Shown here one piece after another: positions 53,442-63,274 of a stretch of DNA of 64,000 nucleotides. A model generated the notes under the pieces. That model had not been told where the DNA came from. It did not search any database and saw only the letters and a list, made by a program, of their open reading frames with translations. A program made the position numbers and the translations under genes. The DNA lies in the NCBI RefSeq assembly GCF_022848905.1, contig NZ_JAFIRA010000009.1:1-64000 (forward strand), written 5' to 3'. The stretch comes from Thermostichus vulcanus str. 'Rupite'. Lineage in GTDB: Bacteria; Cyanobacteriota; Cyanobacteriia; Thermostichales; Thermostichaceae. Every line of letters starts with the position of its first letter. Position 1 is the stretch's first letter.

Positions 53442-54713
53442 ATGACTCAGTTAATGGATCGCCCAGCCGTTTTCATGGAAGTTCCCACCCATTTATTGGA
53501 AGTAAAGCCTGGTTTTACGGGAATTGTTCGCTATCAGGATGACTCCATTGCTACAGAAGAGCTCAGCTCTTGGTCACTGTTTTTTAGTCAAGGTCGGTTT
53601 GTTTTTGCCAGCCACAGTCTTGACCCGCTAGAGCGGTTGGATCGTCATTTGCGCCGCCTGAGTCATCAGATTCCCTCCTTGACTCGTGAGAAATGCCTGC
53701 GCATTCGTCAGCAAGCAGAATCCCTTTTAATCCAAGACTCTGGCTCTATGGCAGCAGATTTTCAGGTTTTGGGTTGGCTGGCAGAAGAGCAACTGCTATC
53801 TGCTGAGGCGATTCGGAAATTAAGCGCCTGGATGAGCGAGGAAGTGCTGCAAAACTTGCTGCTTTCCCCCAGCCAAGATTTGAAAAAGCAGATGATCCGC
53901 CTCGGGACTCTACCTGCCCTTGGCCAGTGGGAAGTGGGATCCCTGCTCAGTCACCTGCAAAAGCGGCTGGAAGCCTGGTATGCCTTGGGCCCTCAAATTA
54001 CATCTCCCTACCAACGGCCCTACTTCACCAGTCGTGCCCAGGCAGAGCGCCTGCCACCCGAACAACAGGAGCAACTCAGCCAACTGCTGCGGGGGTTTAG
54101 TTTTCGTCAACTCAGTGCCCTGCTCGATCAAGATGAACTGCTGATTGCCCGCCGTGTTTATCCTCTGATCAACGCCGGCATCATCGTGTTGCGGGATCCC
54201 CAGCCTCCCTTTAACCAATTGCCCAAAACCTATGTCGCCAGGGCTGCAACGGTGCCAACCCTATCGGAAGCTCCCACCACACCCCTGCAAGCGACCGCCG
54301 CGCTTGCCAACGGACTCCAGGATTTGCACCCAACCCCTCGAGCCACCCAAACTTGGACTGTAGCGTGCATTGACGATAGTCAAGCCATGTTGAGTGAGAT
54401 CTGCCGTCTGTTGGAAGGACAAAACTTGGCCATTCACACCATCAGTGATTCCCTAAAGGCCCTGATGAAATTGACCAGCCTCAAGCCGGATTTGATCCTC
54501 CTGGATGTGGGCATGCCCAATATAGATGGCTACCAACTGTGCGGGTTGATTCGCAAATCGTCTGTCCTGAAAGAGGTGCCCGTGGTGATGGTCACCGGCC
54601 ACAAAGGGTTGATCGATCGGGTGAAAGCGCGGATGGCTGGAGCTACCGACTACCTGACCAAACCCTTTCAGCAGGAGGAGTTGCTGCAGATTGTCTTTCG
54701 GTACCTCAGCTAG
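53442..54713 (+). CDS. PatA/PixG-type response regulator (pilus control)
   Basis: About 423 residues. The N-terminal 250 residues are a PatA-type (DUF4388-like) domain with TGIVRYQDDSIATEELSSWS and LLRGFSFRQLSALLDQD. After a linker the receiver domain spans 300-420: IDDSQAMLSEICRLLEG, phospho-Asp in PDLILLDVGMPNIDG, and TKPF. Proteins of this type (PixG, PilG, TaxP1) act at the output of chemosensory systems that steer type IV pili. A GTG at 53424 and this ATG are both possible; a GAGGAA ribosome site supports the ATG. It is the first gene of a rightward six-gene operon. Confidence 0.88.
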   Translation: MTQLMDRPAVFMEVPTHLLEVKPGFTGIVRYQDDSIATEELSSWSLFFSQGRFVFASHSLDPLERLDRHLRRLSHQIPSLTREKCLRIRQQAESLLIQDSGSMAADFQVLGWLAEEQLLSAEAIRKLSAWMSEEVLQNLLLSPSQDLKKQMIRLGTLPALGQWEVGSLLSHLQKRLEAWYALGPQITSPYQRPYFTSRAQAERLPPEQQEQLSQLLRGFSFRQLSALLDQDELLIARRVYPLINAGIIVLRDPQPPFNQLPKTYVARAATVPTLSEAPTTPLQATAALANGLQDLHPTPRATQTWTVACIDDSQAMLSEICRLLEGQNLAIHTISDSLKALMKLTSLKPDLILLDVGMPNIDGYQLCGLIRKSSVLKEVPVVMVTGHKGLIDRVKARMAGATDYLTKPFQQEELLQIVFRYLS

Positions 54714-54775
54714 GGATCCTGGGGGTTGGCGCGTTCGTAAGTCTTGTCGGATTTTAATTTGCTGGAGGAGTTGTC

Positions 54776-55141
54776 ATGGTAACGGTGCTGGTGGTGGAAG
54801 ATGTGGCCTCAGAGCGGCAGATGATCAGCGACTATCTCAGAGCGGAAGGGTATCAAGTGGTGCCTGCGGCCAATGCGACAGAGGCCCTACAACACCTTCG
54901 CACGGACAAACCAGATGTGGTGTTGACGGATTTGGTTATGGAAGGGATGAGTGGTTTGGAGTTATGTCGCTTAATCAAGAAAAACCCGGAAACCCGAAAA
55001 CTACCAGTTGTGGCTTGTACCTCCAAAAACCAAGAATTGGATAAGCTGTGGGGGATGAAGCAAGGGATTGATCTTTATCTCACCAAACCGTTTAGCCGCG
55101 AGGAGATTATTCGCGCGGTCAAATCAGTGATGGTCAGCTAA
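54776..55141 (+). CDS. CheY-like response regulator
   Basis: A 121-residue single receiver domain. Acidic pocket VVEDVASER, phospho-Asp in DVVLTDLVMEGMSG, and Lys in LTKPFSRE. A strong ribosome site GGAGGAG precedes the ATG. It corresponds in position to PixH/PilH, the second gene of pilus-type chemotaxis operons, and likely receives phosphate from the CheA encoded downstream. Confidence 0.92.
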   Translation: MVTVLVVEDVASERQMISDYLRAEGYQVVPAANATEALQHLRTDKPDVVLTDLVMEGMSGLELCRLIKKNPETRKLPVVACTSKNQELDKLWGMKQGIDLYLTKPFSREEIIRAVKSVMVS

Positions 55142-55167
55142 AGTTTGTCCTTAAGTTAAGCAATGGG

Positions 55168-55695
55168 GTGAGAACCGCGATGGTGGTAGGTTTTTCGCCA
55201 CAGGCAGATTCCTCCATCCGTACAGGAGAACTGTACTTGCAGCTACAGGTGCAATCAGGTTTTCAAGGGGTTTTGCCCTTGTCCTTTGCTCAGGAAGCGT
55301 TGATCGTCACTCCCCGGCAATTTACCCTACTGCCCAATCAACCCGCTTGGGTGTTGGGTCTGTTTAACTATCGCAACCAAGTGATTTGGGGGCTGGATCT
55401 GTCCCAGTTTCTTGGCTGGGATCCCTTGGACTTTGGCCTGCCCGAGTATCACCTCGTGGTTGTGCGCTTGCAAGCTTTGCGGTTGGGTTTGGCAGTACAG
55501 CTGGTGAAGGGAGTGACCCGGCTCGCAGCAGATCGGATTCAATCGGTGTCGGGATCCCCTGGGGATGGTTGGGGTGAAATCCCGATCAGCAATCCCTGTT
55601 TCAGTGGCCAGGTGATGGATGGAGGGAATCCCTTATGGGTACTCAACCCGAAGGGGATCGCCCAACAGCTGGATCAAGCCCGTGCCGGTAGCTGA
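55168..55695 (+). CDS. CheW-like adaptor
   Basis: A 175-residue CheW domain protein: FAQEALIVTPRQFTLLPNQP then WVLGLFNYRNQVIWGLDLSQ and FLGWD, the conserved core. It links the MCP receptor to CheA. Start codons are GTG at 55168 and ATG at 55180; neither can be excluded. It corresponds to PixI/PilI, third in the operon, 26 bases after the CheY gene. Confidence 0.88.
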   Translation: MRTAMVVGFSPQADSSIRTGELYLQLQVQSGFQGVLPLSFAQEALIVTPRQFTLLPNQPAWVLGLFNYRNQVIWGLDLSQFLGWDPLDFGLPEYHLVVVRLQALRLGLAVQLVKGVTRLAADRIQSVSGSPGDGWGEIPISNPCFSGQVMDGGNPLWVLNPKGIAQQLDQARAGS

Positions 55696-55764
55696 TGATC
55701 TCAATCTTGAGCACAGCTCAGACCCGAATCGTTATTCTTCTGCATTCTTCCTCAGGCCAAATCC

Positions 55765-57996
55765 ATGGTTTCCTCTTCTCGCTCTTCTCTGTCTTCTAAG
55801 CTGCAGCCGCAACGAAAGGTGGCGGGATCCCGTCTAGCCCCGGCCATTAGCCTTTCCCTGGGGCTAAGTTCGCTGTTGTTCGCCATTTCTGCCGGCACGG
55901 TGGCGCGGACATACTTTGGGTTTAACCCCACCATTTCTCGGCAATTTACCCTGCAAAACCTGAGCGATCAGGTGATTTATTTGGACGAAGTCTTGACCAT
56001 GTCTGCCCGCATGGGAGCCGCCACCGGGGACTTGGCTTGGGAAGAGCGCTACAAGAGCCACGTGCCACAATTGGATGAGGTGCTGGCAGAAATTGAGCAG
56101 TTGGATCCCGTCTCCTACGAAGCCTATGCTGCTCAAACCACAGAAGCGAATATTAAATTGGTGGACTGGGAGGTGGAAGCTTTTGACTTGATTCGGGCCG
56201 GCGAGCAGGAACAAGCCTTCGAAGTGCTCCACAGCCCTGAGTACGAGGAACAAAAGCGCATCTATGCCGAGGGGATCAACCAAACCATCGAAGAAATTCG
56301 CAGCAACATTCAGGCCAGTCTTTTGCTCTATGAGCAGGAGCTGTTGCGCTCTCTGATTCTTTCCGGCATCAGCTTCCCGATTTTGTTGGTAAGTTGGGGC
56401 ACCATTTTGATCTTGGTGCGCAATTTTGTGCGGGAACGGAATGAAACCTACGAGCGGCAAGTCTCGGACACTCGATTGGCCCAACGGTTTGCCGATATCG
56501 CCCGGATCCGCCAAGACCAGGAGCTGATCGATCCCCTGACTGACCTGTTGAGCGAAATCCAGCAACGCTATGGGGCAGAACGGGTCGCCGTCTACCGCCT
56601 CACCCAGCCGGAAGAAGCTCAGGTGATCGCCGAGGCCCGGGGCAACCGACAAACTAGCACGTTAGGGACTCAACTGAGCGGGATCCCGGCCCCCATTCAA
56701 CAGGCCCTCAACAACGGGCAAGTTTACGCCTTTAGCCAAGTGCCCACAGCAGAGCTGAGTGCCGACTACATTCAAGTGCTGGCCACGGCCCAACTCAAAG
56801 CGGAGATGGTAGCTCCAGTGATGCGCGGCGATGAGCCCTACGGCTTTTTGGTGGTGGGGCGTGCCCAAAGCCATAACTGGTCTGAAGAAGAACAGGACAA
56901 TCTAGCGGAGTTGGCCAACCGCCTGGGACAGGCCCTGAGTAACCTAGGGGCACTGGAACAAAAAGCAGTGGCAGCACAAGAAAGGGAACGGGCCGAAGCC
57001 CTCCAAAAAGAGCTGCTTCAGCTGATCAACGACGTGATGGAGGCCTCCCAAGGTGATCTGACGGTGCGAGCCCAACTGACCGCCGGACAAATTGGCATCG
57101 TCGCCGACTTTTTCAACGCCATCATCGAAAGCCTGCGGGATATCGTCACCCAGGTGCAGCAGGCTGCTGGTCAGGTGAACAACTCCATCGGTAGCAACGA
57201 GGTGGCCATCCGCGAACTGGCGGATGCAGCCCTGAAGCAAGCCACCCAAATTGGCGAGACCCTGCGTTCTGTCGAACAGATGACCCTCTCGATTCAGGAG
57301 GTTGCCGAGAAGGCCCAGCAGGCCGCCGCTGTATCCGAGTCTGCCGCCGCCACCGCCACCGCCAGCAGCCTCACCATGGATCGCACGGTACAAAACATTC
57401 TGCAACTGCGGGAAACCGTTGCCGAAACCGCCAAAAAGGTGAAGCGTTTGGGGGAATCTTCCCAACAAATTTCCAAGGTGGTGTCGTTGATCAATCAAAT
57501 CGCCCTGAAAACCAACCTCTTGGCGGTGAATGCCAGTATCGAGGCAGCCCGCGCCGGCGAAGAAGGGCGAGGCTTTGCCGTGGTAGCCGAAGAAGTAGGG
57601 GCACTGGCAGCCCAGTCTGCAGAAGCCACCCGTGAGATTGAACGCATCGTGGAAGGGATCCAACGGGAAACGGGCGAAGTGGTTCAGGCGATGGAAACCG
57701 GCACCAGCCAAGTGGTGGAAGGAACCCGCCTGGTGGAAGATGCCAAACAAAGTCTGGGGCAAATTGTGGAGGTATCGCGGCAAGTGAACCAACTGTTCCA
57801 GGCTATCGCCCAATCCACCGACTCCCAGGCGGATGCTTCCCAGATGGTGCGCCAGCTGATGGAACAGATCGCCAGCATCGCCACCCACACTTCAGAAGCC
57901 TCGCAACAGGTGGCCAACTCGCTGCAAGACACCGTGGCCGTGGCCCGCAAACTCCAAACCTCCGTATCCACCTTCAAGGTGGGGGAGGCTGTTTAG
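55765..57996 (+). CDS. Methyl-accepting chemotaxis protein with GAF domain
   Basis: A 743-residue receptor. A first membrane helix (about 24-48), an extracytoplasmic helical sensor region (60-195), a second helix (199-222), a GAF domain (255-395: [20 protein letters not shown] to [14 protein letters not shown]), a HAMP-like piece and the signalling domain with hairpin [20 protein letters not shown]. The GAF domain, and apparently the whole protein, has no Cys, so it cannot bind a bilin covalently as PixJ-type photoreceptors do. It therefore fits a PilJ-type receptor sensing a small molecule, surface contact or pilus state. It is fourth in the operon. Confidence 0.9.
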   Translation: MVSSSRSSLSSKLQPQRKVAGSRLAPAISLSLGLSSLLFAISAGTVARTYFGFNPTISRQFTLQNLSDQVIYLDEVLTMSARMGAATGDLAWEERYKSHVPQLDEVLAEIEQLDPVSYEAYAAQTTEANIKLVDWEVEAFDLIRAGEQEQAFEVLHSPEYEEQKRIYAEGINQTIEEIRSNIQASLLLYEQELLRSLILSGISFPILLVSWGTILILVRNFVRERNETYERQVSDTRLAQRFADIARIRQDQELIDPLTDLLSEIQQRYGAERVAVYRLTQPEEAQVIAEARGNRQTSTLGTQLSGIPAPIQQALNNGQVYAFSQVPTAELSADYIQVLATAQLKAEMVAPVMRGDEPYGFLVVGRAQSHNWSEEEQDNLAELANRLGQALSNLGALEQKAVAAQERERAEALQKELLQLINDVMEASQGDLTVRAQLTAGQIGIVADFFNAIIESLRDIVTQVQQAAGQVNNSIGSNEVAIRELADAALKQATQIGETLRSVEQMTLSIQEVAEKAQQAAAVSESAAATATASSLTMDRTVQNILQLRETVAETAKKVKRLGESSQQISKVVSLINQIALKTNLLAVNASIEAARAGEEGRGFAVVAEEVGALAAQSAEATREIERIVEGIQRETGEVVQAMETGTSQVVEGTRLVEDAKQSLGQIVEVSRQVNQLFQAIAQSTDSQADASQMVRQLMEQIASIATHTSEASQQVANSLQDTVAVARKLQTSVSTFKVGEAV

Positions 57997-57997
57997 A

Positions 57998-60859
57998 ATG
58001 CCGCAGGAAGTCAGATCGCCACAGGCCCGTGACCGGGAATGGGAGGTAAGGCTCCAGTTCCTCGGGGAGGCCCAAACCTATTTCGACACCATCGAAGCAG
58101 GGGTGCTGGGGTTAGCCACCCAAGGGTTGGATCGCAGCCGGGCTGATCGCATCCTGCGGGCGGCCCATTCCCTCAAGGGGGGCGCGGCGATGATGGGTTT
58201 CCCAGTACTGAGCGAACTTGCCCACCGGCTGGAGGACTACTTCAAGATCCTGCAGGTGGATCCCTGCAAGGCTGATGCCAACGTAGAACGCGGCATCCTG
58301 GCGGGGTTGGACTGGATGCGTCAAATTGCCCAGCACCACCGTCAGCAGCAACCCTTACCCGAGGCTTGGGTAACGGAGCAGGTGCAGCCGATTTTTGACC
58401 AACTGAAGCAACAACTGGGGGAACTGCAACCGGAAGATGTCGCCAGCTTACTTTCAGCAGAGGCGGGGGGCGACATGCGGGTGCTGATGTTTGAGACCGA
58501 GGTCGATGCCTGTCTCCAGCGGCTGGAGGGGGTTTTGGCCCACCCTGAGCAACCCTGCCTGCGGGAGGAGTTTCTCATCGCCAGCCAGGAACTGGGAGCA
58601 CTGGGGGAAATGTTGGACTTGCCCGCCTTCACCACCCTGTGCAGATCCCTGGCCCAAACCTTGGAAGCAACGCCTATAGAAGCCAAGGAGCAGGTATTGC
58701 CTCTGGCTCAAGCTGCTTTACAGGCGTGGCGGCGGTCTCAGGCTTTGGTGCTGATCGGCCAGTTGGAGCTCTTACCCACCACTTGGGATCCCGGCCAACC
58801 CTCGGAAGTCAGGACTCCGTCCCGCTCACGTGAGCAGCCCCCACCCTCCTCCCATCAGCCTGCCATCGACCCAACAACGATTCTTTCCACGGCAGCGCCC
58901 ACAGTTCCCGCCCGCAAGGTAGATCCTGTTTTGCCTGCCCCCAGCGATGGCATGATGCGGGTACCGGTCCGCCAGTTGGAACAGCTGGGGGAACTGTTCG
59001 GAGAATTCACCACCGAGCGCAATGGTTTGAATGGCCACCTGCAACGGTTGCGGGAGCTGGTCAGCTTGCTGAAGCGGCGGGTGCGCACCCTCGAAGCAAC
59101 CAACAGCCGCCTGCGCAGCAGTTACGACCGGGTTGCGATTGGCTCTACCCATTCTCTGCTGGTCACGGAAGGCCCTGCGATTGGCCCAAGGGATCCCTTG
59201 CCAGTCCTGCCGACGGGCCTCTTGACCAGAGAATTTGACCTGCTGGAGATGGATCGCTACGGCGAGATGCACCTGCTGGCCCAGGAGGTGATGGAAACCG
59301 TCGTTCAGATCGACGAGATAACCGGCGATATTGACACCGCCCTGCAGGAGACCGAAGGCAGCGCCCGACAACTCACCCGCACCTCCAGGCAAATGCAAAC
59401 CCACCTCACCCAGGTGCGGATGCAGCCGCTGTCTGACCTGACGGATCGCTTTCCCCGCTCCCTGCGGGAGATGAGTTTAACGTATGGCAAGCCAGTGGAA
59501 TTACGGGTCTGGGGGGGATCCACTCTAATCGAACGATCCATCCTGGAGCGGTTGGCGGATCCGTTGCTACATCTGATTCGCAATGCCTTTGACCACGGCA
59601 TTGAAGATCCCGAGACTCGCCTTGCCCAGGGCAAACCCGCCAAGGGGCTGATCGAAATTACTGCTGCCCACCGAGGCAATCGCACCTTGCTCACCGTTCG
59701 GGATGATGGGGCCGGGATCCGCTTGGATAAAATCCGGGCACGGGCCTTGCAAATGGGGTTTCAGGAATCGGATCTGGATACCGCCACGCCCCAAGAGCTG
59801 CTGGAGCTGATTTTTGAACCTGGCTTTAGCACAGCGGCTCAGGTGAGCGATCTCTCCGGACGGGGGGTGGGGATGGATGTGGTGCGCACCAACCTTGAAC
59901 AGGTGGGTGGACGGGTACAGGTGGAGTCTTGGCCGGGGCAAGGCACCCTCTTTACCCTGACGTTGCCCCTTTCTCTAAGTGTGACTCGAGTTTTGTTGAC
60001 AGAATGCCATGGCTTGATGCTGGCTTTTCCAGCCAACGCGGTGGAGGAGTTGCTTATTCCCCCTGAACTGGCCGCCCCTGAACTTCCCACTTCTTTTGTC
60101 TGGGAGGATCACCAGGTCCCTCTCATCCCCTTGAGGCAATGGTTTCGCTTCTATCGACCCCAACACCGCCTGGAAACCAACGATTCTCCCACGATTGATC
60201 AACCCACTGTGCTGCTGGTGGTGGAAGGCAACCAACCCTTTGGTCTGCTGGTGGATCGCTTTTGGCGGGAACAAGAAGTCACCCTGCGCCCTGTAGAAGA
60301 GGGGTTGCCCCTACCGCCTGGATTTTCCGGCTGCACCCTGCTGGCGGATGGGCGGATTGTGCCTCTGGTGGATATTCCCGCCCTGCTCGCTTGGATCCAA
60401 ACCCAGGGATTCCCACCGAAACCTGCTGCTCTGGCGATGAGCCCACTTCACTCCCCAAGTCCTCAGCCAACCCTTTTGGTGGTGGAAGACTCGGTGAATG
60501 TGCGGCGTTTCCTGGCTATGACCCTAGAGAAGGCTGGGTTTCGCGTCGAACAAGCCCGCGATGGCCAAGAGGCACTCGAACGCCTACAGAGCGGGATCCC
60601 GATCCAAGCCGTGATCAGTGATATTGAAATGCCCCGTCTGGATGGGTTTGGCCTGCTAGCTCAGATCCGGGCTCACCCCCTGCACCATCAACTGCCGGTG
60701 TTGATGCTGACTTCCCGCAGTGGAAACAAACACCGACACCTGGCGCACACCTTAGGGGCAAGCGGTTATTTCTCTAAGCCCTTTCAGGAACAGGAGCTGA
60801 TCCATTCCCTGCGGCAAGTGCTCCAAGCTTCGACTTCGACTGTGCTGAGTGGGAGGTAA
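57998..60859 (+). CDS. Hybrid CheA histidine kinase with C-terminal receiver
   Basis: A 953-residue CheA. An N-terminal HPt domain holds the phospho-His in LRAAHSLKGGAAMMGFPVLS. A Pro/Ser linker contains a dispersed hairpin repeat (58812). Then come the dimerisation and ATPase domains: HLIRNAFDHGIEDPETR (N box), RDDGAGIRLDKI (G1) and SGRGVGMDVVRTN (G2). A CheW-like domain follows, and the C-terminal receiver has VVEDSVNVRRFLAM, ISDIEMPRLDGFG and SKPF. It resembles PixL/PilL. The start is one base after the MCP stop, implying coupled translation. Confidence 0.93.
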   Translation: MPQEVRSPQARDREWEVRLQFLGEAQTYFDTIEAGVLGLATQGLDRSRADRILRAAHSLKGGAAMMGFPVLSELAHRLEDYFKILQVDPCKADANVERGILAGLDWMRQIAQHHRQQQPLPEAWVTEQVQPIFDQLKQQLGELQPEDVASLLSAEAGGDMRVLMFETEVDACLQRLEGVLAHPEQPCLREEFLIASQELGALGEMLDLPAFTTLCRSLAQTLEATPIEAKEQVLPLAQAALQAWRRSQALVLIGQLELLPTTWDPGQPSEVRTPSRSREQPPPSSHQPAIDPTTILSTAAPTVPARKVDPVLPAPSDGMMRVPVRQLEQLGELFGEFTTERNGLNGHLQRLRELVSLLKRRVRTLEATNSRLRSSYDRVAIGSTHSLLVTEGPAIGPRDPLPVLPTGLLTREFDLLEMDRYGEMHLLAQEVMETVVQIDEITGDIDTALQETEGSARQLTRTSRQMQTHLTQVRMQPLSDLTDRFPRSLREMSLTYGKPVELRVWGGSTLIERSILERLADPLLHLIRNAFDHGIEDPETRLAQGKPAKGLIEITAAHRGNRTLLTVRDDGAGIRLDKIRARALQMGFQESDLDTATPQELLELIFEPGFSTAAQVSDLSGRGVGMDVVRTNLEQVGGRVQVESWPGQGTLFTLTLPLSLSVTRVLLTECHGLMLAFPANAVEELLIPPELAAPELPTSFVWEDHQVPLIPLRQWFRFYRPQHRLETNDSPTIDQPTVLLVVEGNQPFGLLVDRFWREQEVTLRPVEEGLPLPPGFSGCTLLADGRIVPLVDIPALLAWIQTQGFPPKPAALAMSPLHSPSPQPTLLVVEDSVNVRRFLAMTLEKAGFRVEQARDGQEALERLQSGIPIQAVISDIEMPRLDGFGLLAQIRAHPLHHQLPVLMLTSRSGNKHRHLAHTLGASGYFSKPFQEQELIHSLRQVLQASTSTVLSGR
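58812..58835 (+). repeat. Dispersed short hairpin repeat (GGAC stem type)
   Basis: GGACTCCGTCC followed by CGCTCACGTGAGC; the last part also contains the perfect palindrome GCTCACGTGAGC. In frame in the flexible linker of CheA. Confidence 0.65.
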
Positions 60860-60862
60860 CCC

Positions 60863-61393
60863 ATGGCTCTATTGTCTCCGCTGCGCTCGCGGCGCTTGGC
60901 CCAGCAGGAAGCACTAAGGCATCAGCAGAAGTTGATCACCTTTCAACTGGGATCCTATAATTTCGGGCTGCCGATCCTACGGGCGCAGCGGGTTTTGGCC
61001 TGGCAGGACATTCAAGGAGAACTCCGACCCAATGCAGGCAATGGGATCCCGTCAATTCGCCTTAGGCTTTCCCACCAATCCAGTGAAGCAGACCCATTCA
61101 TTCCTCTACTCAATCCGGGTCGGTTGTTGTTGGGCAAACACCTACCTTTCCAACCCCAAACCCTGATCCTGTTGCAGCGGCCTGATCAACAGCAAGTGGG
61201 TCTGCCCATCCCCACCCCACCCCTGTTGCGCCGCTTGCCCCTTTCTCAACTCCAGCCCGTCCCCAGCCGCAATGCCGCTCAAGCCCGCCAGCGAGGGATC
61301 GTCCAGTGGGTTCCCGCTTCGGGGACGTTCTCTCACTTGTTCATCATCGACCCCGACCTCTGGTTCACCCTCAACCCCTCATCCACTGTATAA
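60863..61393 (+). CDS. Divergent CheW-like protein at operon end
   Basis: A 176-residue protein starting three bases after the CheA stop. The segment KLITFQLGSYNFGLPILRAQ followed by RVLAWQDI resembles the opening of a CheW domain, but the conserved middle (usually LNLRG or FNYRG-like) is not evident and the rest is Pro/Gln-rich. It may be a degenerate second adaptor, or a regulator that competes with the main CheW. The position, directly after CheA in the same transcript, supports a signalling role. It converges with the hypothetical gene at 61435. Confidence 0.6.
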   Translation: MALLSPLRSRRLAQQEALRHQQKLITFQLGSYNFGLPILRAQRVLAWQDIQGELRPNAGNGIPSIRLRLSHQSSEADPFIPLLNPGRLLLGKHLPFQPQTLILLQRPDQQQVGLPIPTPPLLRRLPLSQLQPVPSRNAAQARQRGIVQWVPASGTFSHLFIIDPDLWFTLNPSSTV

Positions 61394-61434
61394 CGACCAA
61401 GATCAGCGGCGGCAGATAAGAGCCCCGAATCCGC

Positions 61435-61959
61435 TCAAGAACGAACCGCAGGGATTTCCAAGTCAGGGTTCTCGATGCGGATCAACTCCCAGCGATAGGG
61501 GTTGCCTCCAGGCCGCTGCCAGTAAAACTGAAACGGTTGCTCCAACGCATTGACCTGATCCCGAGTCAGGTTGGCCAAGGGGCCGCCGGATCCCTCGATC
61601 ACAAACCAAACCGTGGCCTTCCCTCTGGCCTCTGGGCTGATCTGCACCTGTAGCTCTTGCGGTTGAATGCGTAGGCGAAAAAATTGGCCGAAAACCTGCT
61701 GGCTGTAGGAAAGGGCCGTCTCCTTATCAAAGCCCCAATCATCGGCGTAAGCCTCGGAAAGGAGCGACTCCACCCGTTCCCAATTTCGCCCCTCCACTGC
61801 CTGGAGCAGTCGTTCGGTATGGACACGCACTTGCCGCTCCGGTTGCCCATGTTGCCAAAAAGCCCCCAACCCAATCGCCACCACCACGGATCCCACTATG
61901 GCCCAGCGGATCCAGGGGGGCAGCGGCGCAGGCGTCGGTGTTTTGGGGGTCGTAGGCAA
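61435..61959 (-). CDS. Membrane-anchored hypothetical protein, IMS/NTF2-like
   Basis: A 174-residue protein: Pro/Thr-rich start, one membrane helix at residues 19-38, then a domain with HTERLLQAVEGRNWERVESL and strands ending FQFYWQRPGGNPYRWELIRI. The helix-then-sheet order and conserved Trp positions resemble NTF2-like or ARC6-like IMS domains in cyanobacteria. No catalytic residues are evident. Single leftward gene; function unknown. Confidence 0.6.
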   Translation of the reverse strand: MPTTPKTPTPAPLPPWIRWAIVGSVVVAIGLGAFWQHGQPERQVRVHTERLLQAVEGRNWERVESLLSEAYADDWGFDKETALSYSQQVFGQFFRLRIQPQELQVQISPEARGKATVWFVIEGSGGPLANLTRDQVNALEQPFQFYWQRPGGNPYRWELIRIENPDLEIPAVRS

Positions 61960-62214
61960 GGGATCCCTTCCTGCAACGGGTATTGGTTCTTCACTCTACT
62001 CTTCTTTAACATTCTCCAGAAAGACCTTACCCAGAACGTGCGAGGGGCTAGGGGTGCAACGCAGCATAATGTGCCTGTCATGTGCGTGTGCTGGGCAGTA
62101 GAGGGTGGAAGGATTCTGTTTTTTCTGCCTGTGAGGAACCGGATGTAAGAAGGATATGAGAAGATCGACATCCAACCCTGCCCAACCCAAAGCCTGTTTT
62201 TGGATCGATCGGTC
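61960..62214. other. Divergent intergenic region upstream of accA
   Basis: About 255 bases with AT-rich patches at 61995-62010 and 62110-62165, the latter likely the accA promoter. No RNA gene seen. Confidence 0.3.
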
Positions 62215-63192
62215 ATGACCAAATCTACCGACCGTATGTTGCTGGATTTTGAACAGCCTGTTGCTGCCCTAGAGCAACGCATTGAGGAGATTCGCGCTTT
62301 GGCCGAAGACAACGAGATCGAGGCTTCCGAGCAAATTCGCCAGCTGGAGGCTAAAGCCGAAGAACTGCGCCGTGAGATCTTCCGTCAGCTGACCCCGGTG
62401 GAGCGCCTACAGGTGGCCCGTCACCCCCGCCGCCCCAGTACCCTCGACTACGTACAAACCATCTGTGATGATTGGTTCGAGCTACATGGGGATCGCCATG
62501 GCCAGGATGATCCGGCTATTGTTGGTGGCTTGGCCAAGTTGGAAGATCAGCCGGTTGTGATCGTGGGCCACCAAAAAGGCCGCGACACCAAAGACAATAT
62601 TCACCGCAACTTCGGCATGCCCAATCCGGCTGGCTACCGCAAGGCGCTGCGGCTGATGGAGCATGCCCACCGTTTTGGTCTACCCTTGCTCACGTTTATT
62701 GATACTCCAGGGGCCTACCCTGGTGTGAAGGCAGAAGAAGAAGGCCAAGGGGAGGCAATTGCCGCCAATCTGCAAGCCCTCTTCCGCTTTGAGATCCCGA
62801 TCATCTGTACCATCATCGGCGAAGGGGGATCCGGTGGAGCACTGGCCATTGGTGTTGGCGACCGGATATTGATGTTTGAACACGCCGTTTATTCGGTGAT
62901 CTCCCCAGAAGGGTGTGCAGCCATTCTCTGGAAAGATGCTAAGAAAGCTCCGCAAGCAGCGGCAGCCCTGCGCATCACGGCCCAAGACCTACTGCAGCTG
63001 GAAGTCATTGACGAGATCCTACCTGAACCCGTTGGAGGTGCCCATCGTGCTCCGGTGGAAGCAGCCCAAACCCTCAAGCAAACCCTGCTGAGGCATCTAC
63101 AGGCACTTTCTAGCTTAAGTGGCCGACAACTGCGGGAGGAACGCTACCAGAAGTTTCGCCGCATGGGATCCTTTTTGGAGGTGACCTGTTAG
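62215..63192 (+). CDS. accA: Acetyl-CoA carboxylase carboxyltransferase subunit alpha
   Basis: A 325-residue enzyme subunit that with AccD transfers the carboxyl group from biotin to acetyl-CoA, the first step of fatty acid synthesis. Motifs are [41 protein letters not shown] and the oxyanion-hole-like [17 protein letters not shown]. The start [15 protein letters not shown] at 62215 is chosen over an ATG five codons earlier. It stands alone, as accA often does in cyanobacteria. Family call is sure. Confidence 0.96.
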   Translation: MTKSTDRMLLDFEQPVAALEQRIEEIRALAEDNEIEASEQIRQLEAKAEELRREIFRQLTPVERLQVARHPRRPSTLDYVQTICDDWFELHGDRHGQDDPAIVGGLAKLEDQPVVIVGHQKGRDTKDNIHRNFGMPNPAGYRKALRLMEHAHRFGLPLLTFIDTPGAYPGVKAEEEGQGEAIAANLQALFRFEIPIICTIIGEGGSGGALAIGVGDRILMFEHAVYSVISPEGCAAILWKDAKKAPQAAAALRITAQDLLQLEVIDEILPEPVGGAHRAPVEAAQTLKQTLLRHLQALSSLSGRQLREERYQKFRRMGSFLEVTC

Positions 63193-63274
63193 CTCAGTCA
63201 GGGCTGGGAAAGAGGTCTGACTTGATGCGAAGCATGGAGACTTAGGGGCAGATCTAAGGATTGCACAAGGAACT

